A stretch of DNA of 64,000 nucleotides from Ariolimax columbianus. Its lineage: Eukaryota > Mollusca > Gastropoda > Stylommatophora > Arionidae. Both the position numbers and the translations under genes were made by a program. Under the pieces are notes generated by a model. The model saw only the letters and a program-made list of their open reading frames with translations, ran no database searches and was not told the origin of the DNA. Each line of letters begins with the position of its first letter. The first letter of the stretch is position 1. Positions 34,430 through 44,880 of the stretch are shown here, in pieces. The stretch is taken from the NCBI GenBank assembly GCA_036924085.1, contig JAVGWX010000019.1, positions 14,201,696-14,265,695 of the forward strand, in the 5' to 3' direction.

Positions 34430-35522
34430 GATGTGTCTCAGCTTACAGGAAGGCTGCGATATCTGCGCTTTTCGGTCCGACACATCCAATTTCAGCTAAC
34501 TTTTTTCTATTACCGATTTTGCCTTTCATCTGCGATCCCTATCCCTTGACTGCACTACTGACTAGTGCAGCCGGTTTCCAGGGACGCCACGTGGAGGCAG
34601 AATAAGTTCTTGGTCAGCTTTGGTTCGCTGACCCTGGTGCAAGAAGCCAGCTTTGGGTTGCTGGCCCTAGTACAACCAGCCAGCTTTGGGTTGCTGACCC
34701 TAGTACAACCAGCCAGCTTTGGGTTGCTGACCCTAGTACAACCAGCCAGCTTTGGGCTGCTGACCCTAGTACAACCAGTCAGCTTTGGGTTGCTGGTCCT
34801 AGTACAACCAGCCATCTTTGGGTTGCTGGCCCTAGTACAACCAGCCAGTTTTGGGTTGCTGACCCTAGTACAACCAACCAGCTTTCGGTTGCTGGTCCTA
34901 GTACAACCAGCCAGTTTTGGGTTGCTGGCCTTAGTACAACCAGTCAGCTTTGGGTTGATAACCCTAGTACAACCAGCCAGTTTTGGGTTGCTGGCCCTAG
35001 TGCAACCAGCCAGCATTGAGTCGCTGACCCTGATGCAAGCAGCCAGCTCTGAGTCACTGACCCTGGTGCAAGCAGCCTGCTCTGAGTCGCTAACCCTTGT
35101 GCAAGCAGCCAGCTCTGAGTCGCTAACCCTGGTGCAAGCAACCAGCTCTGAGTCGCTAACCCTGGTGCAAGCAGACAGCTCTGAGTCGCTAACCCTGGTG
35201 CAAGCAGCCAGCTCTGAGTCGCTGAACCTGGTGCAAGCAGCCAGCTCTGAGTCGCTGAACCTGGTGCAAGCAGCCAGCTCTGAGTCGCTGACCCTGGTGC
35301 AAGCAGCCAGCTCTGAGTCGCTGACCCTGGTGCAAGCAGCCAGCTCTGAGTCGCTGACCCTGGTGCAAGCAGCCAGCTCTGAGTCGCTGACCCTGGTGCA
35401 AGCAGCCAGCTCTGAGTCGCTGACCCTGGTGCAAGCAGCCAGCTCTGAGTCGCTGACCCTGGTGCAAGCAGCCAGCTTTGAGTCGCTGTTTGCTGTCAGC
35501 TCATGCACTGCTATCTCTGGCG
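34430..35522 (-). mobile_element. SINE-like family C with an internal 33-bp minisatellite
   Basis: The left flank carries the family C tail and core on the minus strand (CTGCGATATCTGCGCTTTTC, CGGTCCGACACATCC) and the CGCCACGTGGAGG segment at 34587. The right flank has CAGCTCATGCACTGC at 35498, which is the family C head. Between them lies the 33-bp array. In unexpanded copies (23255, 54240) this interval is only about 60 bases. Confidence 0.75.
34613..35482. repeat. 33-bp minisatellite, 26 units in two blocks
   Basis: Twelve units with the form CCAGCTTTGGGTTGCTG...CTAGTACAACCAG are followed by fourteen with the form CCAGCTCTGAGTCGCTG...CTGGTGCAAGCAG. The switch is abrupt at about 35018. The 11-residue repeats in the long ORFs on both strands (SDSELAACTRV minus, LTLVQAASSES plus) come from the 33-bp unit. 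Confidence 0.95.
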
Positions 35523-36725
35523 ATCAATACGTACGTCTGTCTATTTTTTTAATTTTTCGTCGTATATATTTATTTGCTGTTGGCCATTACATGTGAATCA
35601 ATTTTCATATTTTCCTTTTGGTTTTCATTCTTCATTTTTATTTCCCTATTTGTAACTGTTTTGCTATTGTCTGAATTGAATTTGAAATAGAAGATAAAGT
35701 ATACACAAATATATTTTTTTAATTTGCTAATGAAATATTTGTCCATATCACAGATTTCACTTCATGAAGTTCTCCCTATCCGATTATTATTTTTTTAATT
35801 TTACAAGTTCAATCTTTGAAATTAAAGAAATTGGAAGATCTTAGAAGCAATAAAGTAATTATTAATGGACACCAACTGCTGTTCAATGTGTTAACAATTA
35901 TGTATAAGAGACGTGTCGGTAAAAAGAAGTATTCAACATAAGCAAACAGGGCTTTAGAAAAAAAATAAGCTATGCAAGTCGTTTAAAAAACCGTGCTAAC
36001 GACGTAAAGAAACGGAAAACGCCAGGTAAAACATTATGTTTGGATGTTGCTAGGGCGTAGAAACACGAATAATGGCAGTACAAGAAGCCGTGCATACCAA
36101 AACGGTTAAGAATAATTCGTGAGATTAGCTTTAGAATTTGACACTGAGAGCTGTGTGTTTCAAGACGAGGAATAGACAACTGTTCAGTGCGGAATCCAGA
36201 TATATTCATACTCTGGCATAATAGGATATATTCTGGTTTCGCTGGGATGAGACTATGTGCATAGGAGCAATGAGCATGGACGTGCATGACAGTTTATCGA
36301 GACCGAGGGCCAAAAAGAAAGTTACGTTTTTGATACAACACGGTGAGTCATGCCCATATGTATGTCCACCTGTATGTGTGCCTGTATCTGCTGTATGTGT
36401 ATATGTATATATATATATATTGTTTGAAGGCACTTGTTTGAACATTATCTCACGTATACCTCCGTTGCAAATGTTAATGATTACAAATAAATGCTTACTT
36501 ACTTACTTAGTCGCTTCTTTTTCACCTAGCAAAATAAATTTTATTATTGTTTCTTCTAAGTTAGTCTCAATAGGACAGGGCAGCCAGTCTCATGCACAGC
36601 CTTCATTAGTTGCCTCTTATGATATGCCTGACAGGTTATTTTGTTACTATTCTTTGCTTCCTGTTCGGGTTCCTGTAAGACGGCTTGCAAAAATACAATT
36701 ATACTATGTGCATTTTTTTCACAGG
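35523..36725. other. No gene recognised
   Basis: AT-rich sequence without recognisable repeats apart from a short (TA)n at 36408-36420 and (CTTA)n at 36493-36508. The 161-codon plus frame at 36255-36740 has no domain signature and crosses simple repeats. Confidence 0.5.
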
Positions 36726-36732
36726 AAATCAA

Positions 36733-37170
36733 CAATTTAAGCTATTAACGACATCCGTGACATTCTATTTTATAAATAATTTAAGCTATAATTGGTCATA
36801 CAAATGATTTTATCTTTTAATAATTTAAGCTATAATTGGTCATACAAATGATTTTATCTTTTAATAATTTAAGCTACAATTCGACACCAATCAGATTCTA
36901 TCTTATAAATAATTTAAGCTATAATTCGACATAAATACAATTATATCTTATAAATAATTTAAGCTACAATTCGACATACAAATGATTTTATCTTATGAAT
37001 AATTTAAGCTACAATTCGACACACATAAGATTCTATCTTATAAATAATTGAATCCACAATTCGACATACATATGATTCTATCTTATAAATAATTTAAGCT
37101 ATTATTCAATATACATAAAATTATATCTTATAAATAGTTCAAGCTATAAATCGACATCCATAAGATTGTT
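36733..37170. repeat. 44-45-bp AT-rich minisatellite, about 10 units
   Basis: Units contain AATTTAAGCTATAATT and GATTTTATCTTATAAAT; TTAAGC starts at 36781, 36825, 36869 and 36914. The units have diverged substantially, so this is an older array. Confidence 0.9.
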
Positions 37171-37367
37171 ATTATTTTACTTAGTACCCTCTCTTCTACT
37201 CTGGGGTGTAGATGTTTGCCAGAAGAGCGCCAGGATATTATTTAGGCTTTCTTCCTTTTGTCATGGATCAAGTCTAGCCCTCGATCATCTTTTACATTAT
37301 CATTCCCAGCGGACTTAATCGTCCTGATGGTCTGGATTCTTGGATAATTACTTGCTATGGTTGATGT

Positions 37368-37962
37368 TTCAAATATCCGGGATCATTGATCAGTAAAGAG
37401 GGGTCGCAGGCAGAGGTAATTGCAAGAATAGCACAAACGACAGCGGCGCTTACTCGGCTGAAACCTATATGGGAAGACAAGCGGCTCGCCCTCGGTATAC
37501 AAGTTAGACTAATGCGCTCTTTGATGATCTCAATATTTCTGTATGCCTACGAGACCTTGACTATTACAGCAGATATCCAGGGCAGAATACATGCAATGAG
37601 GTGCTATAGAAAACTTCTAAATGTTACATATAAAGATCGTATCATGAACGTAGAAATACGACATAGAGTTGAAAACTCTATTGGCCCTTTTGAAGATCTG
37701 TTCACAGCTATCAAAAGACGAAAGATGGCCTGGTGCGGGCACGTCGCGAGGTTCAACGGAATTACCAACTCGGTACTCTTTGGTTCCGTACCGGGACAGA
37801 GAAGGCGATGACGTCCAAGGAAGAGATGGGTGGACAACATCACTGAGTGGTCAAGCCTTCGTTCCGGTGAGATACGACAGGCAGAGAATTTTTGGATTTT
37901 GGGAGTGTCTTCAAGTGTGCCCCAACGACCTGATGGGTTACGGGTTGAACTGAACTGAACTG
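37368..37962 (+). mobile_element. RTE-like LINE, 5'-truncated copy with target-site duplication
   Basis: A 595-bp copy of the same family as 59406-62257, in the opposite orientation. It encodes KEGSQAEVIARIAQTTAAL, ITADIQGRIHAMRCYRKLL, RRKMAWCGHVARFNG and SVPGQRRR, then a stop. Another frame continues with RPRKRWVDNI and it ends in (GAACT)n at 37946-37962. It is flanked by the 11-bp duplication ATGGTTGATGT (37357-37367 and 37963-37973), and its first base coincides with a homologous position inside the longer copy. This copy retains about 10 residues (HAMRCYRKLL) that are deleted in the 59.4-kb copy. Confidence 0.9.
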
Positions 37963-38049
37963 ATGGTTGATGTGGTTGCAGACATGGCAAAACTACCGAA
38001 ATTAGAATTGCTCTCCTCAAGTCTTGAATGGATGTGTTTCAAGATCCTG

Positions 38050-38335
38050 CTGTATTGTTTGTTTGTTTGTTTTTTTTTGTTTTTCTTTTGCGTTCGCCTT
38101 ATTTCTCTAATCCCACAAGGCGGTATGCGTTGCACTGTGGTTTTTATTTTGCGCCTGTCGGCCCAGTGCATCCGACTTCAGCATCCATTTTATGTAAGGG
38201 CCTGCTTCCTCCTGCATTTTCTAAGGGTTTGCATCCCCGGGGTAACGGCCGGTGCTGTGATGAGGATAGAACCCAGCACCTTTGGTTTGTGAGCCGTGCC
38301 ACTTAACCACAAGGCCACGCCGTCCCCTGCTGTAT
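38050..38335 (-). mobile_element. tRNA-derived SINE (family B), full-length
   Basis: On the minus strand the tRNA-like head (GGACGGCGTGGCCTTGTGGT at 38330, B box GGGTTCTATCC) is followed by GGCCGTTACCCCGGGGATGC and CCCTTAGAAAATGCAGGAGG. Next come the core TGCTGAAGTCGGATG...GGGCCGACAGGCGCAAA at about 38185-38145, and a tail with CAACGCATACCGCC. The core and tail match family C, joining the two families. Confidence 0.8.
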
Positions 38336-38389
38336 TGTCTTATTGCGAACTTTGCATGTTCTTGTTATTTGGACACACCCCACCCCCTT

Positions 38390-38720
38390 TCCCTTTTTTT
38401 TATGACATCTCATTTCAGATGCATTAAGTTTACTGTTCTGGGTAGGTACCATCGGCAATGACTCACATCCGTAAGTCAAAACTGGTAAATAGGTGGAGTG
38501 GTATACAGTCATCTTAATTTTCTCACCTATTTCTCTTTAACTGAATAATAATATACGTATTGCATGGACAGGTTTGCCTATTGCTGCTCTTCGAGTAGTC
38601 GACCCTTCTTTAATGCAGCCGTTCTGGTCTAATACGGCTCCAATGTATTTGAACTGTTTTACCTGTTCCAGGTGGTGTTTACCCAGCATAAGGTGATGTC
38701 TCCCATCTTCTATTTTCTCT
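38390..38720 (-). pseudogene. LINE RT C-terminal fragment
   Basis: The minus strand encodes KQFKYIGAVLDQNGCIKEGS, then, after a stop, YHSTYLPVLTYGCESLPM, NASEMRC and a Lys-rich end. The order KQFKYLGA, YLPVLTYGCESW, ASEMR is the standard region downstream of RT motif C in several LINE clades. Stops and frameshifts are present. The upstream end (38610-38710) is partly repeated at 38752-38840. Confidence 0.7.
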
Positions 38721-39645
38721 TCTCTTCTCTTTGTTTCTCTTCTCTTCTCTTCTTTAATACCTCCGTTCTACGGCTCCAAGGTATGCGAACTGCTTTAGCT
38801 GTTCTATGGGATGTTTGCCCAGCATGAGGTGATGTCTCATATCTTCTCTTTTCTCTTCTCTTCTGTTTTATTCTCTTCTCTCTCTTTTTTTCTTTTCACT
38901 TCTCTTCTCCTCTTTTCTTCTCTTCTATTTTCTTTTCTTTTCTCTACTTTTCTCTTCTCTTGCCTATTCTTCTCTTCTTTCTTTACTATTTTCTTATCTT
39001 CTCTTTTCTGCTCTTCTCTTCTTCCTCTTCTCTTTTCTTCTCTCTTCTTTTTTCTTTCTTCTTTTCTTTACTTCTCTTCTCTTTTCTATACTTCCCTTCT
39101 CTTCTCTTCTCTTCTCTTTTCTTTTCTTTTCTTCTCCTCTCCTCTTCTCTTCGCCATTTTCTTCTCTCTTTTCTCTTCTCTTCTTTTCTCTTCTATTGCT
39201 TCTCTTTTCTTCTCTTTTCTATTCTCTTCGCATCTCTTTTCTTCTCTTTGCTCTTCTCTTCTTTTTTCCTTTTCTCCTTTTCTTTTTATTTCTTCTCTTT
39301 TCTTCGCTTCTCTTTTCTTTTCTTCTCTTGTCTTTTCTCATCTCTTCGTCTCTCTTCTCTTCTATTTTTTCACCTTCTTTTTTCTTCTCTTTTTCACCTC
39401 TTCTCTTCGCTTCTCTCTTCTCATTTCATTTTTTACTTCTCTTCTTTTTTCTTCTTTTTTTTGACTTTTCTCTTCTTTTCGTTTCTCTCTTCTCTTCACT
39501 TCACTTCTCTTCGCTTCTATCTTCGCGTTTCTTCACTTCTCTCCTCTTCATTTTTTCACTTCACTTCTCTTTTCTTCTCTTCTCTACTCTTCACTTCTCT
39601 TCTCTTCTCTTCACTTTTCTTCTCTTTTCTTTCTTCTCTAGAAGG
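38715..39645. repeat. CTTCT/TCTTTT pyrimidine-rich array
   Basis: About 900 bases of almost pure pyrimidine on the plus strand, based on TTCTCTTC and CTTTTCTTC units. The long Ser/Phe/Leu ORFs are by-products. A 136-bp duplicate of LINE-derived sequence lies at its left end. Confidence 0.95.
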
Positions 39646-40030
39646 TTTGAGCAGTATCAGATGGCTCGGGCCTTACGTTGCTCCACAGTCATATGCCTCA
39701 CCACCTCTGTATCCACGTCTCGTTAAATCCTCACTCATCCTTCTACACCAGTCTATTTTGTGATTTCTTTTGCTACTCTTTCCAGATTTGAAAGGCTGAT
39801 GAGATCCGCTGATGTGAATTGCGTTATCAGGAATAACTAATATTATCATATTTCCAGTAGTCTGTTCAAGTGTTTGTGGAATAATTGTCGTATCTAGAGT
39901 ACTTTATGAGGAGAGTATTCCAATTGGTACCCGATGCAGATAAGATTTTAAAAGTCAAAGTAGTGACGTATTGGAAACTTCCGTCGGGGATGAAGTGTTA
40001 GAAACTTTACTGTACGAGGTCTAAGATTTT
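39646..40030. other. No gene recognised
   Basis: Unique-looking sequence between two arrays. Confidence 0.4.
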
Positions 40031-40031
40031 G

Positions 40032-40285
40032 TGAGGATGGGAGGATGTGTGGATGGGAGGATGTGTGGATGGGAGGATGTGTGAATGGGAGGATGTGTGG
40101 ATGGGAGGATGTGTGGATGGGAGGATGTGAGGATGGGAGGATGTGAGGGAGGATGTGTGGATGGGAGGATGTGTGGATGGGAGGATGTGTGGATGGGAGG
40201 ATGTGAGGAAGGGAGGATGTGTGGATGGGAGGATGTGTGGATGGGAGGATGTGAGGATGTGTGGATGGGAGGATGTGTGGATGAT
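40032..40285 (+). repeat. 16-bp G-rich minisatellite
   Basis: About 16 units of GGGAGGATGTGTGGAT with an 8-10-bp deletion variant (GGATGTGAGGAT). Because 16 is not a multiple of three, the peptide repeat has three-unit periodicity; the ORFs are by-products. Confidence 0.95.
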
Positions 40286-40309
40286 CAACCTTGCTCGTTG
40301 CCATTATTT

Positions 40310-40600
40310 CCCTAATAGTAAGTTGGGCACCATCTTAAGCTGGGTCTATTGGAGCGTGTGGATAACAAGGATCCAACTTGGTACCATTGCCTTGACAAAC
40401 CAGCCCTCTATTACTCCTCTTATCATATGCTCAGCTAAAATGTTAGGTACCCATTTACAGCTGGGTCAACTGAGAAGTATTGATAAATAGGATAAAAAAT
40501 GGTACATTTGCTTTAGAAATCGGGCCCTCTACTGCTCAGCTACTCAGATGTTAAGCTGCAAGGCTAAGTACCCATCCACAGCTGGGTCGACTAAATATTT
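40310..40600. repeat. ~121-bp element in three tandem copies
   Basis: Three related segments each contain a palindrome-like CCATTTACAGCTGGGT or variant, starting near 40335, 40449 and 40570. Each is followed by an ACTG/AGCG stretch and a GGxCCTCTA...GCTCAGCTA segment. The element also occurs singly at 20335. Confidence 0.6.
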
Positions 40601-41100
40601 GGAGGAGCGGTTTGAACTGTGGTCTTTGACCACAAAGGTATGCATTAAAATCCAGGACGAGGCATAAGTTTGTTTTCTATCGAAGGTAAAATTGAAACCT
40701 TGTCTGTATGGACAATTGGCTCTTCCAAACATGTTGTAAAAATCAACTAAAACGTATTGTGCGTAGTGATAGCAGCCTCATTTTATATATATGGAGATAC
40801 TACTTTAGAACCCACTACTATTATTGCTCAAGATATGAATCTGTTACAGGCTTGGCGAAAGGAGGGAAGGCAGCTCATGCGTTTCGTATTGAGCAAGAAG
40901 AAACCAAAAACAAGATTGAGAAAGAAGGGTTCGATCACATTGGAATAACAGGAAATCGGCTGAAAAACCAAAAAAGGAATAGTAATGTCCAGAGATTTAA
41001 GGTAAATCAAGTACAGAAGTGAAAAACATTACTAAGGACCTCGGCTCGGTGATAAGACGGTTCAAGGTTACCTGCATTGTACATAAAATATGTTTTGTAT
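40601..41100. other. No gene recognised
   Basis: A 104-codon plus frame (40708-41022) is Lys-rich without domain signature; I do not call it a gene. Confidence 0.4.
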
Positions 41101-41109
41101 CCCTGCTTG

Positions 41110-41140
41110 CTCTCTTTCTCTCCTTCACATTTTCGTTCTC

Positions 41141-41188
<48 letters not shown>

Positions 41189-41192
41189 CTTT
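41110..41192. repeat. (TC)n microsatellite
   Basis: CT/TC dinucleotides, about 80 bases. Confidence 0.95.
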
Positions 41193-41204
41193 AGTTTTTC
41201 TAAC

Positions 41205-41790
41205 ATTAACCATAGTAAAATAGGTACACCCTAGTGTTCACAGTAAAATAGGTACACCTCAGTGCTCACAGTAAAATAGGTGCACCACAGTGCCCACAGT
41301 AAAACACATACACCCCAGTGCCCACAGTAAAACACCTACACCCCAGTGCTCACAGTAAAACACCTACACCCCAGTGCTCACAGTAAAATAGGTACACCCC
41401 AGTGCCCACAGTAAAATAGGTACACCCCAGTGCCCACAGTAAAATAGGTACACCTCAGTGCTCACAATAAAACACCTACACACTTGTGCCCACAGTAAAA
41501 CATGTACACCCCAGTGTTAACAGTAAAACCCGTACACCCGAGTGGTAACAGTAAAACACCTTTATCCCAGTGCTAACAGTAAAACACTACACCCCAGCGC
41601 CCACAGTAAAACACCTACACCCCAGTGATAACAGTAAAACACGTACACCTCAGTGCTAACAGTAAAACACCTCTATCCCAGTGCTAACATTAAAACACAT
41701 ACACTCCAGTACTAACAGTAAAACCTTCTATCCAAGTGCTAACAGTAAAACCTTCTATCTCAGTGCCCAGAGTAGACCCCGTACAACCTG
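41205..41790. repeat. 28-bp minisatellite, about 21 units
   Basis: Units contain CAGTAAAACACCTACACCCC followed by AGTGCTCA, with variants AATAGG for CACCTA and TAAC for TCAC. Units of similar type cluster, and the array decays after 41690. Confidence 0.95.
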
Positions 41791-41870
41791 GTGCAAATCA
41801 ATCAGAAAAAATCTAGACACGTTAGTTTTTCTCTTTGTCATGAACTTCACGCAATTTTAATAATCAAGCA

Positions 41871-41902
<32 letters not shown>

Positions 41903-42065
41903 ACCCAGACAAACGCACTCATTAGAACTTGTCATTCAAATAAAATCGAGACATGGTTGTTTTGAAAAAGATAAGAAAATTACATTTTATAATATGCATG
42001 AACTAAACTTGCTGAACGTCCTGTTTTGATATTGAGGCAACGTTACAACAGTTAGATAATTCAAA
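41791..42065. other. No gene; (CAA)n
   Basis: (CAA)n lies at 41874-41900. The flanking DNA does not match family D. Confidence 0.4.
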
Positions 42066-43830
42066 TACAACCGCAACAGCAGGTACATAGAATACAACTA
42101 CAGCAACAGGTATATAAAATACTACATGAAACAGGTACATAAAACATGTTCATAAAATACTACATAAAACAGGTACATAAAACAGGTACATAAAATACTA
42201 CATAAAACAGGTACATAAAACAGGTACATAAAATACTACATAAAACAGGTACATAAAACAGGTACATAAAACAGGTACATAAAATACTACATAAAACAGG
42301 TACATAAAACAGGTACATAAAACAGGTACATAAAACAGGTACATAAAATACTACATAAAACAGGTACATAAAATACTACATAAAACAGGTACATAAAACA
42401 GGTACATTAAACAGGTACATAAAATACTACATAAAACAGGTACATAAAATACTACATAAAACAGGTACATAAAACAGGTACATAAAACAGGTACATAAAA
42501 TACTACATAAAACAGGTACATAAAACAGGTACATAAAACAGGTACATAAAATACTACATAAAACAGGTACATAAAATACTACATAAAACAGGTACATAAA
42601 ATACTACATAAAACAGGTACATAAAATACTACATAAAACAGGTACATAAAACAGGTACATAAAACAGGTACATAAAATACTACATAAAACAGGTACATAA
42701 AATACTACATAAAACAGGTACATAAAACAGGTACATAAAACAGGTACATAAAATACTACATAAAACAGGTACATAAAATACTACATAAAACAGGTACATA
42801 AAATACTACATAAAACAGGTACATAAAATACTACATAAAACAGGTACATAAAACAGGTACATAAAACAGGTACATAAAATACTACATAAAACAGGTACAT
42901 AAAATACTACATAAAACAGGTACATAAAACAGGTACATAAAACAGGTACATAAAATACTACATAAAACAGGTACATAAAATACTACATAAAACAGGTACA
43001 TAAAACATGTTCATAAAATACTACATAAAACAGGTACATAAAATACTACATAAAACAGGTACATAAAACATGTTCATAAAATACTACATAAAACAGGTAC
43101 ATAAAACAGGTACATAAAACAGGTACATAAAACAGGTACATAAAATACTACATAAAACAGGTACATAAAATACTACATAAAACAGGTACATAAAACATGT
43201 TCATAAAATACTACATAAAACAGGTACATAAAATACAACTACAACAAAAGGTACATAGAATACAACTTCAACAACAGGTACATAGAATACAACTACAGCA
43301 ACAGGTACATACAATTTTTAAAAATAAAACAAGTAAATAAAATGCAAACACTAAAACAAGTAAATAAAATATAGAAACTGAAACATGTAAATAAAATACA
43401 AAAAATAAAACAGGATCATAAAATACAAAATTATTTAAACAGGTAAATAAAATACAGAAACGAAAACAGGTACATAAAATACAAACACTAAAACAAGTAA
43501 CTAAAATACAAAAACTAAAACATGTACAGAAAAATACAAAAACTGAAACAGATAAATAAAATCCAAAAATTAAAACAGGTTAATAAAATACAAACACTAA
43601 ATCAGGTAACTGAAATACAAAAACTGAAACAGATAAATAAAATACAAACACTGAAACAGATAAATAAAATACAAAACTAAAACAGATACAGAAAAATACC
43701 AAAACTGAAACAGATAAATAAAATACAAAAAATAAAACAGATAAATAAAATACAAAAAATTAAAACCGGTACACAAAATTTAAAAAAAATAAAAACACCT
43801 ACACAAAATAGAAAAACATAAAACAGGTTA
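42066..43830. repeat. 12/13-bp composite minisatellite with a degenerate right flank
   Basis: Two alternating units, ATAAAACAGGTAC (13 bp) and ATAAAATACTAC (12 bp), combine in runs such as 13-12, 13-13-12 and 13-13-13-12 from 42120 to 43235. Rare variants read AACATGTTC. From 43236 to 43830 the units become irregular (AAATACAAAAACTGAAACAG). Tyr/Phe/Met/Cys ORFs on the minus strand are by-products. Confidence 0.95.
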
Positions 43831-44810
43831 TTAAATAACAACATCTGGTACTTTTAGAGGGGAAAGAGCAACATAACAAGTTAAGAATCAACAAGTGTAG
43901 TACTTCTCGTCACATAAATGAACATCACACTTGTCTTGTCAAACATTAACAAACATGAATTAACTAACAATCCTTGCAAAGCCTAAGTGATGATTCCATA
44001 GTTACGAAAGAACAAACAAAATAGTTAAAATAATATCAACAAGGTATACTGTTAAATAATGAAAACACATTTTCCGGTTCACAAACAGACACGTAAAATA
44101 GCTAATATTTATGTTTGCGAATAACAATAGGGATATAACGTAATAAAAACAACAAATCATTATTTCAATATATTATTTTACAAGAAAATATGTGCCCGGA
44201 ACAAAGCACAAAACAGCACTGTATTACAAGAAAAACATAACATTTACCACTACAACAGAAAAACACGAGTGAAAAACAAAACAACTTTCTGATCTTGTTA
44301 GTGCGGCTATTCTTGTGCAACGACCAGTAATTATTAGCGCAAACAGACGTCAGCCTATGAGTCTGCAGTCGTAAATTTCACACTTTTGCCTCCCGTCCTT
44401 CTGTCAAACAGGCAAATATAGCTCTGAAAACACGGCCTGTATCGAACTGCTCGTTGCGCCTTGATTGCTGTGATCAGCAAATCTTCAAATCGATACAACC
44501 ACACCAGTGGTATGAAGCCCGACACGGCAACATGGCCCACACCCGCTGTTTACGATACTACCTGCCGATCCAGGCTAAAATTAGCTACAGGGGAATTCGA
44601 CCGGTGAGCGCTATTTTTAGCAGCTTACGCACAAATGGTGCAGCTTGTAGCATGTTGGTAGTGTATTATTTTCTGGACTTTATCTAGGCTTTGGCTCTTC
44701 ATTATTCATATCGCCAGTTCTGGGTCATGTGGTTTGTTCGCGTTATTTTGTTGATTTCAAGAACGCGCTAGTACGACCTGTGTTGTTTACACTTAATGAG
44801 ATGTTCTACA
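43831..44810. other. No gene recognised
   Basis: AT-rich, then more GC-balanced DNA at 44340-44660 with short overlapping frames on both strands (44355-44540 minus, 44454-44687 plus). Neither shows a domain, and a host exon cannot be excluded. Confidence 0.4.
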
Positions 44811-44817
44811 CGTAATC

Positions 44818-44839
44818 TCCCTCTCTCACTCTCTCTCTC

Positions 44840-44877
<38 letters not shown>

Positions 44878-44880
44878 GTA
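44818..44880. repeat. (TC)n microsatellite
   Basis: CT-rich dinucleotide tract with a few ACTC interruptions. Confidence 0.95.

Noticed and set aside
34555..35596. 317- and 343-codon ORFs with 11-residue repeats
   Set aside because: Open on both strands because the 33-bp unit is a multiple of three, and located inside a SINE-like element.
38811..39763. Ser/Phe/Leu-rich ORFs resembling a membrane protein
   Set aside because: Pure pyrimidine low-complexity DNA; frames overlap one another over the same repeat.
41007..41213. Arg/Glu-rich minus-strand ORF
   Set aside because: Translation of a (TC)n/(GA)n microsatellite.
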